From NCBI GenBank assembly GCA_009617715.1, contig VTFK01000452.1:62001-126000 (forward strand): DNA of 64,000 nucleotides, in the 5' to 3' direction. Positions within the stretch are counted from its first letter, which is position 1. Each line of letters opens with the position of its first letter. Below the pieces are notes generated by a model. That model had not been told where the DNA came from and searched no databases. It was given only the letters and a program-made list of their open reading frames with translations. Origin of the DNA: Plectrocnemia conspersa. Lineage: Eukaryota; Arthropoda; Insecta; Trichoptera; Polycentropodidae. Shown here piece after piece: positions 15,201-24,274 of the stretch. A program made the translations under genes and the position numbers.

Positions 15201-15907
15201 GATATTTATATAGTAATCCAAAAGACCCGGCAAGCAGAGGGTTAATAGCCAAAATAATTAATTGTAAAGAAAGATATATTAATAAGATATATTGAATTTC
15301 AGGTAAATATAATACAGAAAAAATCATTTTAAAGAGCTCGGTGTTTTAATCTACCCGTTTCGATTTTTATAACAGAACAAATTTGTCTAAGTAAATACAA
15401 TACACTGGAAAAGAGTATATTTAACATAAGAAACTAATATTAAAAGTTACTACTCATACACATCAAGAATTATTGGCATTAAATTAAATCGATCGCCATA
15501 TGGTTTTCTACCAAGGACAAAAAGTATAAGACGCATGTAGGCCACAATAAACATAAATGAAACACGTTAATTGCGATAATTTATAATTCAATGGTTTATT
15601 GTAATTTTTTATTCCATAGATTTTTAATATATAAAATAATATATTTCTCGTTAATTGAATACTGAAATGCGTCGATCCGCAAATAAATTGAGGAAAAACA
15701 TACAAACTATAGAATAACCTCCAAAATATAAGGAAACCCAAAGGAAAAGACTTGCGTAAGCGTCAAAAGATAAAAAAGTATATTTTTGGAAACCAGCCAC
15801 AAATGAATCGGCACAACGGCGAACATCAAACTTGCGACAATTATTACAAGCACGTGGATTTGTATGTGTAAAAAATATACTCACGACTCATTCTCGTCTA
15901 TGAACAT
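1..15907 (-). CDS. Acsl: Long-chain acyl-CoA synthetase (ACSL3/4 type), N-terminal part, runs off left edge
   Basis: ATP-dependent ligase that joins CoA to long-chain fatty acids through an acyl-adenylate, on ER, lipid-droplet or outer mitochondrial membranes (family knowledge). Coding exons on the minus strand in transcript order: 15907-15885, 1250-1115, 1036-821, 492-315, 233-1 (continues outside). All joins keep frame, giving 262 codons of a family that is usually about 700. Residues ~14-38 form a hydrophobic membrane anchor. Residues ~40-53 include PWQKRALSRRVK, a juxtamembrane stretch that I recognise from fly Acsl. Later exons carry LRELGHKPKENIVIFAETRA and VVTIYATLGD, the conserved start of the AMP-binding domain. 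The P-loop and adenylate motifs lie off the window. The start is the only ATG in the upstream mini-exon, and it gives a clean MFIDENES N-terminus. Assignment to ACSL3/4 rather than ACSL1/5/6 rests on these remembered similarities. Other 5' isoforms are possible. Confidence 0.93.
315..492 (-). CDS. Acsl: Acsl exon, start of the AMP-binding domain
   Basis: A 178-nt exon from YNMGDYIWKSF to HGCFKQSIPG, with acceptor TTTTCAG and donor GTTTGT. It carries LRELGHKPKENIVIFAETRA, a strongly conserved ACSL block at the front of the adenylate-forming fold. It joins in phase to the exon at 233-1. Confidence 0.92.
821..1036 (-). CDS. Acsl: Acsl exon, linker before the AMP-binding domain
   Basis: A 72-codon, phase 0-0 exon with donor GTATGA below 821 and acceptor TCAG above 1036. 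It encodes the region from ATVTKLDDQ to GRIFKK, including CLGTRQILNEEDE. This matches the family's conserved CxGTR-type motif upstream of the synthetase core. Confidence 0.9.
1115..1250 (-). CDS. Acsl: Acsl exon with the membrane anchor
   Basis: A 136-nt exon bounded by acceptor TTTCAG above 1250 and donor GTTAGC below 1115. It encodes a hydrophobic segment (about STAIGAIRVIVFVYDILSF) followed by a basic stretch ending ALSRRVK. This is the typical signal-anchor arrangement that holds ACSL3/4 enzymes on the ER or lipid-droplet surface with the catalytic domain in the cytosol. It ends in phase 0. Confidence 0.88.
1251..4950. other. Acsl intron 2, distal part: no gene seen
   Basis: Non-coding, AT-rich. 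Between about 1940 and 2620 the sequence is richer in CpG and has short open frames on both strands (to 80 codons) but no recognisable protein. A perfect short palindrome is listed separately at 3678-3724. Nothing else was identified. Confidence 0.6.
3678..3724. repeat. 47-bp palindrome
   Basis: Arms beginning AAATACAGTATGAAAAAA (3678) and ending TTTTTTCATACTGTATTT (3724) are inverted copies of about 22 bp with almost no loop. AACCTCAAA occurs just outside on both sides (3672 and 3732), which resembles a target duplication of a tiny fold-back element. Confidence 0.75.
4985..6250 (-). mobile_element. hAT-superfamily transposon fossil (DUF4371/ZMYM1-like transposase), interrupted
   Basis: On the minus strand, 6130-5930 reads NCDNHNLNLAKTLIQ, then FFRTVEKLKHVLYRSTIRWE and LKKALPLTL. 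This is the recognisable core of DUF4371/hAT transposases related to ZMYM1 (His-Ser-Leu-Asn block, FF..VEKL..FF..S..RWE block). A second piece at 5224-5080 reads LNKKFGLLLDIETLLFKIDE and later NFTNFKDTDVDG, matching the C-terminal part of the same family. Between them sits a REP-A copy (about 5330-5905). Sequence at 6180-6250, with GCGCCC-rich runs ending CCCTGTCCTGG, looks like the element's terminal region. Frameshifts and stops make it a dead copy. The exact left end was not found. Confidence 0.72.
5330..5905 (+). repeat. REP-A interspersed repeat, copy 1
   Basis: Shares with the copies at 9.6-11.2 kb, 29.6-30.8 kb and 54.6-55.1 kb a block with AAATACAAACTAA, a CATATTGCTC block, an ATTTTGGTCAATA block and the signature CGTCAAAAGCAATAAAATCG. 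Here the signature is followed at once by its inverse, forming a perfect dyad at about 5569-5626. A further diverged signature occurs near 5785. After this the copy continues with CCCCTTGAATTTG and CTTAATGAAATCGAAAT, a module that lies at the front of the copy at 29.6 kb. No protein is encoded. Confidence 0.8.
6251..9500. other. Acsl intron 2, middle part: no gene seen
   Basis: AT-rich non-coding sequence with only short chance frames. One hairpin at 8608-8658 is listed separately. A GC-richer patch near 8280-8480 gives an unrecognised 70-codon frame without splice context or family match. Confidence 0.6.
8608..8658. repeat. Hairpin in Acsl intron 2
   Basis: ATAATTTGCAAAGTAACAA and its inverse TTGTTACTTCGCAAATTAT (one mismatch) flank a 13-nt loop. 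A 19-bp stem of this quality is unlikely by chance. It could be a microRNA-like precursor or a fold-back remnant. The sequence gives no way to choose. Confidence 0.7.
9640..11200 (+). repeat. REP-A copy 2, split by a ~755-bp insertion
   Basis: The left part (about 9640-9800) matches copy 3 from CCGAAAAATCTGAAATGA to the AATATTTTTAAAAATAT block. The right part resumes at CGTTTCAG (10558) and continues through ACATTTTCATCGGTAGA, TTTATCTGGCAG, a TGCTGTTCAAACCCAAAC block and the signature CGTCAAAAGCAATAAAATCG near 11175, where the copy stops in mid-dyad. Short internal dyads such as TTTTCACCAGTAGA / TCTACTAGTGAAAA (10800-10846) also occur. Confidence 0.8.
9801..10557. mobile_element. ~755-bp insertion inside REP-A (solo-LTR-like or other non-autonomous element)
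   Basis: Boundaries follow from the uninterrupted REP-A copy at 29842-29890, in which AAAAATAT is followed directly by GTCGTTTCAG. Here that join is opened after AAAAATAT (9800) and resumes at ATATCGTTTCAG (10554). A short AT-rich target duplication (ATAT) is possible. The insert is clearly richer in GC than its surroundings. It contains a TATA-like TTATATTATTTTA (10188) and three successive inverted repeats (about 10268-10340, 10390-10440 and 10454-10511). Its frames of up to 157 codons match no protein that I know. A solo LTR is one reading. No clear terminal inverted repeats were seen. Confidence 0.6.
11201..15884. other. Acsl intron 2, proximal part: no gene seen
   Basis: AT-rich and non-coding. 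A CpG-richer stretch at about 12,300-12,800 has GGCGGCGGCGACGAC and a 163-codon minus-strand frame, but no protein family, start context or splice structure supports a gene. It could be an alternative promoter. A plus-strand frame of 133 codons at 14894-15295 is also unrecognised. Confidence 0.55.
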
Positions 15908-15921
15908 GATGGTTGCACGCT
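15885..15921 (-). CDS. Acsl: Acsl mini-exon carrying the start codon
   Basis: A 37-nt exon between a polypyrimidine acceptor (TTTTTTCTGTTACAG on the minus strand, just above 15921) and a consensus donor GTGAGT just below 15885. The ATG is at 15907-15905. Seven codons plus two bases (MFIDENES, split Ser) join in frame to the exon at 1250, whose first bases complete the serine codon. The fit of phase, acceptor and donor makes this exon convincing even though it is only 37 nt long. It lies 14.6 kb upstream of the next coding exon. Confidence 0.85.
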
Positions 15922-18800
15922 CTGTAACAGAAAAAATAAAAGAAAACGTTAGAAGATTTTACTATAATTGCTACTAGGCAGTTTAAATATAAAACGTTTC
16001 GCCAAACACGCACAAGTTGGTTCGAAGTTCGCAAGCGTCCGATCGCCGACGGATCGGGTGGACGAATACGAGTTTGCAAAGACAACTTTGTACACGCAGA
16101 TGAACAACTAAAGGTGGGTAGTTAGCAAAAAATATTTGCAACTAGCTGACCGATAGGTAACAACAATCAAGTAACAGTCAACATCAGATTGAACATACGT
16201 TAATTTAATTTATATAATTTAAACAGCTCGCGGTTATGTTACATTAAAAAACAGTATACATTTGGTAGTAATACTCCAATGACAATAAAAGCTTGTAAAG
16301 CACTTCGTATCGTATAATTCAGTCATAGTTTATATTCATCAACGAGTTTAGAAAAAACATTATGATCATGACCTATTAAAGAAAATTTAAGAAAGAAGTT
16401 ATCCAATTGTTATCCAACAAACCAAAAATATTTTCAAATATTTTTTTCATAAATAATGTAATATTTTCATTAAAAAACGTGTTACACAAGCAGTTTTTTA
16501 AGAAAAAATACAGAAATGAACCTCTTCATTTAAGTACAATAGAAGAGTAGTTAAAGAAAATAATTTATAAAGAACATCAAAAGTCGAACGCCTGCCAACC
16601 CTGCAGCAGTGTCAGTGTTAACAAGGTTAAAAAATGTTTTTGATGCGTTTTTGCAACAGTCGAAAAAGTATTACGTTAGAAACTGGTCGAATCCGATTGG
16701 ACTATAAAATTATATGGCTGCCAATTGGATGAAAATAACGCATGTCAATCTTTATTCAATGTAACCGCAATATATAATGAAAAGTTTTCGTAGAAACTCA
16801 GTGCGCTTTTTACATATAGTGTCAAATGCATAACATGATTATAATTGTAAAGTATTAAGGCACCCATAACATTTACTAACAAGAATTAATTACATGAATA
16901 AAAGTTTTCTACGCATTATCGAGTATTACGGTGAATCAAACCCTAAAATTGTCTACAATAAAGTAATGATTCTAGAACACGCGAGCCCCAAAATAATATA
17001 CATATTTCATACTAATTCGACTTTAGTCGTAGTTGTATAATTGATACACCAACAACTTGAAAGTAGGCGCAGGACTATCAGCTATATCCATTTTATATTT
17101 ACGGTTACAGGAAAAAAAATTGATTGTACAAGTTTAATAGTCCAACTTCGTAAAGTAAATATTTTTATTACTTTTTCTAGATAATATAACATAACAAGAC
17201 AAACAATTTAGAATAAATAAATAATAAAAAACATTAATGTTAAGAACCTATTGTAATTATGAACAAACAACTGTTGACATTTCATTAATATTTAACCTTC
17301 GATTTAACATAGGAATAAAATAGTATTTATTAAAAACACACCGATATAATATACTAATACTACATAAATTTATATAAAATATATTCAATAGCAATGCAAT
17401 CATATTACATTATTGTATACAATACTCGATGCTATCATGCGCTCAAAATAGTTTTTAGTCAAACGATAAGATTTTCCCAACAACCGCAACATAAATTGAA
17501 GTAGATAAAGACATGATTTACAAGTTAACCCAATGACCTAACAAACATAACGCCAACAATCATATGCAGGCGATTAGGGACACCCCTAGTGTTTAGTAAT
17601 AGCCCACCTCGCAAGATATTCGAGAAAATTGTTACATAACACATTTTTTGTTTGTTTGTAAACGTTTCAAGGTTTCTCGGCGAGATACATTTGCAAATAC
17701 AAAGCTATTGCAAATTGCTAGACCGTGGCATATTTCGCAAATAAGCATTCGTTAATTTTATAGGCAAAAATGTGTTTTAGTCGCACCGGTTTGGCGACGA
17801 TAACTTGATCGATAACAACTGCGAAAAAACCGCGTGCTAAGTGCTAACAGATTACGGTTTCAAAGTGCGGACCGAAATTAGCCGATCAATTAGTTAACAG
17901 CAATAAGACTAGGATATGATTTAATACGGGTAGATGAATCGTTAATATCTGCTTCATTATAAGATTTCTATCGTTTCTAACATAGTTTCCCTCTATTTAA
18001 GTTGCGATGGAATCCTGAATAAAAACACGGATGCGCAGCGAATAGGAAAAATCGGGCGAGCACCGAAAAGCCTGGGTTAAATACCGTTGTGTACACTTCG
18101 AAATTATAGATTATTGTATAGTAAAACATATATATTACGCTAAATGATTAAATAATAATTATACATATAGCTGCGCCTATCAATCAATAATCAAACAAGG
18201 CTTAACTTGTCTTTTTATATTTGTAAAACAAATCATACATTTTAAGAACAATTATTTGCTGGTCCATTTGAAACTCTATTCGCCACATTTCACATTACAA
18301 ATACTAAAAAGAAGCACTCGCTAGTTTGCGATAAGATTCCAACGTTCACGTTAACGAGTTTTGTTCGGAAGCTCTAAAATCATAAACGTTCATCGTTAAC
18401 CCCTTTCAAGTTCACGTTCGCAGATAAACTCACGGGACAAAGCTCACGTTCGCGATCATAAATCACGAGTAACACAACCGAGTTCAATTAGCGTACGATG
18501 ATAAAAAAATCATAACCCAAACAAGTTAATTAAATATAGTCCATAGTCTACCATTGGAAAAAAAACAAGATCATAAACGTGTCTTTTTCCTCACAAGTTT
18601 TAGAAATTCAAAGACGCAGTACGATCTATGAAAATAAACTGTGCAGAAAACCAACGACATGCACGACACTGTCGAAGCGTGACGTTTTTAAAAACTCGTT
18701 TTCCTTCGAGCAGTTTAATTGCAACTCGGTCGTATAATGAGAGACATGGTGGATATAAATATAACATAGCAACATTTGAAATAGTGAAGAAAAAACGGGC
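15922..18800. other. Acsl intron 1, left part: no gene seen
   Basis: Non-coding. Above the start-codon exon, 16000-16100 is CpG-richer and could hold an alternative 5' exon. A cluster of CACGTT-type motifs lies at 18340-18460 (listed separately). No other structure recognised. Confidence 0.55.
18335..18465. promoter_or_regulatory. Cluster of four GTTCACGTT / CACGTTCGC-like motifs
   Basis: Within about 120 bp: AACGTTCACGTTAACGAG, AAACGTTCATCGTTAAC, AAGTTCACGTTCGCAG and AGCTCACGTTCGCGATC. Repetition of a CACGTT core in an AT-rich intron suggests a binding-site cluster or a decayed short tandem repeat. No factor is assigned. Confidence 0.35.
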
Positions 18801-19039
18801 TCGTGCTTGGAAAAAGCTCAAAGGCTAAGTAGTTTATATAGATTCATGAATAATTTAAAGGACGTTGTGCATTTAAGCGATAAACGTGCATGTGAAGGGT
18901 ATGCAATATATGCTAATAGAATAATACTAACAGAATCTACGAAGAACATTCGGAAAATGGAAGCTAATTTTTTTCATTTGGTTAATCAGGTTTCAATTGT
19001 TTTTGTTCGTGAAAAGTGTGTTTAAAACGGTCGTGTCAA

Positions 19040-19300
19040 TTCTTACTGTGAGGTTCGTTCAATAAAGGAAAAAACGCTGCTGAAATTCATATTTATGGCA
19101 ACGCCATTTTGAAGCAAAAAGAAGTGGCGTTCATGATGATTATAAAGAAAAAGAGCATCCGTTGCTACTGATGATCTCGTTGACAAAAAAATATTGGTCT
19201 TTAACAGTCGAAAAGTATGCAGAACGATTAATGAACGGAAATTCTGAACGCATTGGGTGCCAAAATATCGTTAGAACCAAGAAATCGTTCCTTCACCTAA
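19040..19300 (+). pseudogene. Possible mariner-family transposase fossil
   Basis: A frame starting near 19155 reads ATDDLVDK, a gap-filled middle, then TINERKF, a stop, and THWVPKYR. Order and spacing resemble the mariner transposase stretch DDLV...N.R.TI.E followed by the WVPK motif. Upstream EIHIYGNAI is less certain. The piece is short, has stops and has no terminal repeats that I could find, so the identification is tentative. Confidence 0.35.
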
Positions 19301-19349
19301 TAATAAAAATAAATAAAATAAATTCCTTTTCCATCAAATTTCGTAATTA

Positions 19350-22300
19350 GTTATTTTATATATAAATATATTTAATACATACACATACGCAGAGCACTTC
19401 ATATCAAAACTGTTCCGACTTATCATGATTTTAAATTAATCATTTCGATAGTTATCCAATAGATTAAGAAAAACCTATGAAACGATAATTTAAACTTACA
19501 AACAAGTGTAAAATATTTGTACTATACTACTGTTTAATTTCGATAGTATAACAAAATCTTTTCAATAACAATCATATCAATTAGTTATCACTTTAAATCA
19601 ACGAAAACACCTGATTAAATATCTTCGGTCATTTGACTCTTAATCTAATCTACTTACTAACATAATTAATATGTGGTAGAATTCAATTTTGATCGTGATT
19701 TGTTTCTCGATATAGGGAATTATTCGTCGGTTAAATTAAATTTTATTACAAACCATCAAAAACCTACTTATCTTTCAAATTTTATGATAATATACTAAAA
19801 TAAAATGATCAATATTTATTTAGTTACAAATAAAAACAATACATTTTCAACTTCACGGCTATTTGGAGTTGAAAATAATTTTAACAGTTTTTAATGTCGA
19901 AATTTAGTTTGTCACCACTCGCATGCCATCCCTGGTCCCTCATCGCAAAATTTTATTATCCGCTTTTATAATCTACAAGGTCTTGGGTATAACGATGAGC
20001 TAATCATTAATCGTGTAGCTACAAGATCTTACCATTGGATAATAAATTTACTTGAAAATTATCGAGATATTTAATAATATTCGCAAAACACATGTAATTA
20101 TCAACATTCTTGTAAAACAGACATCTATAAAAAAATTATGGCAGTATTCTGTTTTGTACAGTATGTACTTGTCAAATTGTGTGTAAAGTGACCACCGCTT
20201 GATTCAAGTGAAAAATATTTTAAAGTTATTCCGAGCCAACAGCGAAGCTACAATGAGCCAAATGAGCTTTTTTTAGCTATTGTATACGGATGAATTGATT
20301 TGAAAATTAGAAAATGAGTAAATTATTATGTAAATAAATACTTAACAATCGCGTAGAAGAAAGCAAACGTAATAATTTTTCTTAAGCCTTCTACAAAATA
20401 CCGACTTTTGAGATTCAACAATTTAGCTTTTGGTCTTCGATTTTTCATCTGAGTAAATAAACGTATACATGGGGATTTAAAAAAAAAACAATATCTACAA
20501 AAGTGGTATTTTTAGAAATTGCTAAAAAAAATCGTGACTCCATTAAAAATGCTAAAGTATATAAAATTATTACTTTTGAATTGTCCATTAAAAATAGGTA
20601 AAAAAAAATTAAGAAATAAAAATAAATGTTTTTTCTTCTTCACAAAAAAATGGCATTTATTTGCGATTTACCGGTTTTGAGGACACGTAAACTACTGTAG
20701 CTTTATTCAGATCGCTATGTAAAACTCGGACTTACAAATTGAGCCTTTAAATGTGTTAATAATTACATTTCAAAATAGCAAATATAAAAACATTTGTATA
20801 TATAGAAATTAGCCTAATTATTGCTGTCTTCGTCTAATAAGTTAAAAAATCATTTGTCACATCTCAAGGTTAAATTTTAAAACCATTTTTACGAGTGATT
20901 TCACAACTAAACAAATTTTATGCTCTTATAAAAATCAAAATCGAGCGGTAGTTAAGACTTCAAGACACACTACAAACAATTAAAAATGGTTAGATAAATG
21001 ACAATAAAATTAGCTAAGATTGAAACGTGTGTAGCAAAAATCTAGATTGGCAAAATACCTAAGTCTACTTAAGATTATAATCTTTCGTGTAAATCTCAAA
21101 TAGATAAACTAAATCAAATAATTAAAACAATCAGAACACACATTCCTTCTTTCTGTATAATTTAAATATTTAAAATAAATTACTAATTACTATCTTGAAA
21201 AACTTATTGTGGGGGTTGATCAACACTAGGCCCTTAGGGGTAGGGGTGACAAGTAAACACCGATATTAGTTTCGAATTCATAGTTTCCGTGGTCGCTGAG
21301 ATGAATAGTGACATTCCGGAAGCTGTTTTAAGTCCAAGTTATCTTTCCATTGACATAGATGGTAAGAAAGGGAAAAATATAAACTGTCAAATCAATAATT
21401 GACAGTCGAGATGACATTTAAGACCAACTTTTCTGATTCTTTTCCTGTCTAATGGAAGATTGGGATAAATAAATAAACGTCGGGGTAATCAGTTAGTAAT
21501 AAATAAAAATAAAAGAAATGAAAAAATAGTTATAATAACAAACATAAATTAAGAGTAGTTTTAATTTTCATATTACATTAGCTTTGTATCTGGTTATATG
21601 CGAGATCGGAGAACGGATTGACAGTTCAAACATGTCATTCGATTCCGGTACGATTATAGCAAAAGGAAAGAAATTTCCCGCCGCAATGAAAAAACCCAGA
21701 TGATACGGAGAAACTATTGTTTGCAGAAAGAAATCAGAGTAGATAAACGAGTAAGCGCACTTATAAGTAATTGGCACAATAGTGAAATGATATTCTAGAT
21801 ACGTTTACAAAGGCAATTTCGATCTAAAATGTTTTTCAATACAAAAGGGCGTAATACCTAGTAGGCATAAAGTTAATTGTAGGTCAAGTTAATTATACGG
21901 CAATGTCAAACGTCGTGTCGGGAAATTTTGACGTGAGCTTGTTTACCAATTTTGATAGTATTCTTAAAAAGGTAATTCTACGTAATGTACATAATTATCG
22001 TAGAATAAAAAAATCACTTATTTAAAATTAGTATTTATTTTTTCCAAGGCAAATTCGCACGCAATGCTCAAAGATCGCTTCGTCGACGTTTCAATGGCAT
22101 CGTTGAAAACGGAATTTGCAATTTGCATGTATCGCAAACGAATCGTTAGATAAGCAGAGAATAGACGTAGATAAATGTTGCGATAGGGCATGGAACGGCC
22201 GCGAATTAAAGTATGGTGAATGTTTACCTACCGGTGTATGTAAATTTGCATTAATAATAAGTACATATATACGACGCGTATGTCAACGTTGTATTAAATT

Positions 22301-22936
22301 TCATTCATACAATGACAGACGGACAGCTGATCGCAGTTTATAGCGTCGTAAGAGCGTAAATTCCGACCAGTGATTTATGTACATATTAGTATAATAAAGG
22401 GAAGCCGTTCGAATGCGTTTATATAACAGTGCGGATATTATTGTTTACATGCTCGTCCTCGATGCGTATTTGGGCCAAAATTGTTTCCATGTTGATCAAT
22501 ACTGTTTTGCGTCTAATTCGAACTCGAGTCTAGAACGAACGATGGATCGATCAATCGCCATGACGACGGAAAGGCTTTCTCTAAGTTGCGCATTTTTCGC
22601 AACAAGCACGCGGAGAGTAGCGGTGATCTATGACGTGTATGTAAACAAACTGCGTGTCGTTCGTCAAGCGGCGGTGACGCACACGCGCGATGCAGGCCCT
22701 TCGACGCATCGAAGCTGGAATTACCATAGCCATAAAAATACAATTCTAAACGTTCTCCGACAAAAGGTGCGCCATCTTTATTATTTTACTATTTTTAAAT
22801 TGTTATGAGCGTCGAAAAATATATTTTCGATTCGAATACAAATCGGTCCGGTGTTATTTACGTTAGATTTGAAAATGGAAGTGGAATAGATACATCGATT
22901 AGATTAAAGCGAGACGATAAGGGGGCGCGAGCTTAC
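19350..22936. other. Acsl intron 1, right part: no gene seen
   Basis: AT-rich to about 22,050. It is then GC- and CpG-richer from 22,080 to 22,936, beside the presumed promoter. The latter stretch has open frames on both strands (to 131 codons) that match nothing recognised. They look like by-products of CpG-rich promoter-proximal sequence. Confidence 0.55.
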
Positions 22937-23160
22937 CTTGTTCGCAGTTGTTGGACAAGATTTGCGCGGAGGCTACGACGGCGACTTGCTGTCGAGCGGC
23001 AGCCGCGTGAGGTTATGGCGCGACGAATAGGAGGGCGACGGGGGGGAAGGGACGCTCCGCCAATCAGCGAAGAGTGGCGTGATGTGACGTCACGCGCGGT
23101 CGATACTCAATCCCGACACATGCGTTTTGGTCCAGAGTTAAAAATACGACGGCCATAAAA
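22937..23160 (-). promoter_or_regulatory. Acsl: CpG-rich promoter and probable 5'-UTR exon, most likely of Acsl
   Basis: An island of GC- and CpG-rich sequence in otherwise AT-rich DNA. On the minus strand it ends in a consensus splice donor (AACAAG|GTAAGC, exon end 22937). It holds a CRE-type TGACGTCA (23085-23092) and a CCAAT box (23060-23064, plus strand). No coding exon follows on that strand before the Acsl start-codon exon at 15921, which has its own acceptor. The simplest reading is that this is the Acsl promoter and untranslated first exon, with a 7-kb first intron. The transcription start is not determined. The open frame on the plus strand here is a shadow. Confidence 0.6.
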
Positions 23161-23948
23161 AATCAAAAATGCCAAAATAAAAATATTTTACACCAATGAA
23201 GAAATATTTAGGAAAAAGTTTATCTTGAAAAGAAATTCGACGCTCTTAGTCAATGCGGTGTAAGTTTTAGCACATGTTTTTATTAATTAAAAAAAAAATA
23301 CCGCACACAAACGTGTGGGGATTCAGATCCAAATTGCAATAGCAATACATTCAAGCTAACCAGAAAAGTCAATTAGTCGAAGAAATATAAAAATATTTTC
23401 CTACTAGAATTGCACATATAAAACAAAACAATGTTATATACTAGTGGTCGGTAACTCATGCCACGTTCACTACACTACCAAATGTTTTCCTTTGAAGAGA
23501 ATTGTCTTTAAAAAATTGTCCTCCTTTGTCTTTTCTGTCCTTCTTTATCCTCCTTGGGCGGCTTCCATAAATGATGTGATAGGATTAGTGCGGAGGGGCA
23601 GCGTAGACAGTGTGAAACAATCAGAAGCCTGGCTCAATGACATAAAATTTGTTGCTGCACGACTAAATAAACTGTTTTTTCGCATCGAGTAAATATTTTA
23701 TTTTTACCGAAAACCCTGGAATATCTCAGCTAAATTCTCATGATAGTATGCAAAGATATTTAAATAACATAATACTACTTCTCTTTTTTAGTAGTGATTT
23801 TCAGTTAAAAAAAAAAGCCAGGAAATCTCGAAACCTTGTCTTTTCGCAACCCAAAATCGTAACGTTACAATTGATTGTACAAGACTCGATAAAACGGCAA
23901 TAAAAACTACTGGATTTTTGCTAGTAGCATTTTCAAATAATTGAACGG

Positions 23949-24274
23949 CCAGGGCTGGCTCGAAGAATGGTTGCCAATAACTCTGAAGGGGGGCGCCATT
24001 TGATTATATTTATCACGGTTGAAAGTTTGCATAAGCCCAAGTAACGCCGCCCAACTGGCAAAAAAGGTTATCTAAGAATTTTTGTCCATTGCTGCGATGC
24101 TGCGAGAGTTAAAAAAGTCACATCGAAAATTTTTGTTTATACAAAAAGTTTGAGATGGCTTTTTATGTTTTCCTTTGATATTTTTAAAAGCTGGGCATAT
24201 TACAAAATGTACAGAACATTCCCAGATGACCTTTTTAAAGCCCAGAGCGCTGCATATTCTCAGGCCGGCCCTGG
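23949..24274. mobile_element. hAT-type non-autonomous element (MITE-like)
   Basis: The left end CCAGGGCTGGCTCG and the inverted right end (CAGGCCGGCCCTGG, 24261-24274) are imperfect terminal repeats of the CAGGGCCGGC type found on many arthropod hAT elements. A GGGGGGCGCC run follows inside the left end, also typical. The length is about 326 bp with no transposase. No convincing 8-bp target duplication was seen, so the ends may have decayed. Confidence 0.5.

Noticed and set aside
14894..15295. 133-codon plus-strand open frame in Acsl intron 2
   Set aside because: No recognisable family, no promoter or splice support. Possibly a transposon scrap, but nothing allows that claim.
22413..23158. 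Two plus-strand frames of 131 and 117 codons beside the CpG island
   Set aside because: They overlap the presumed minus-strand promoter and 5' UTR; codon pattern and content do not suggest protein.
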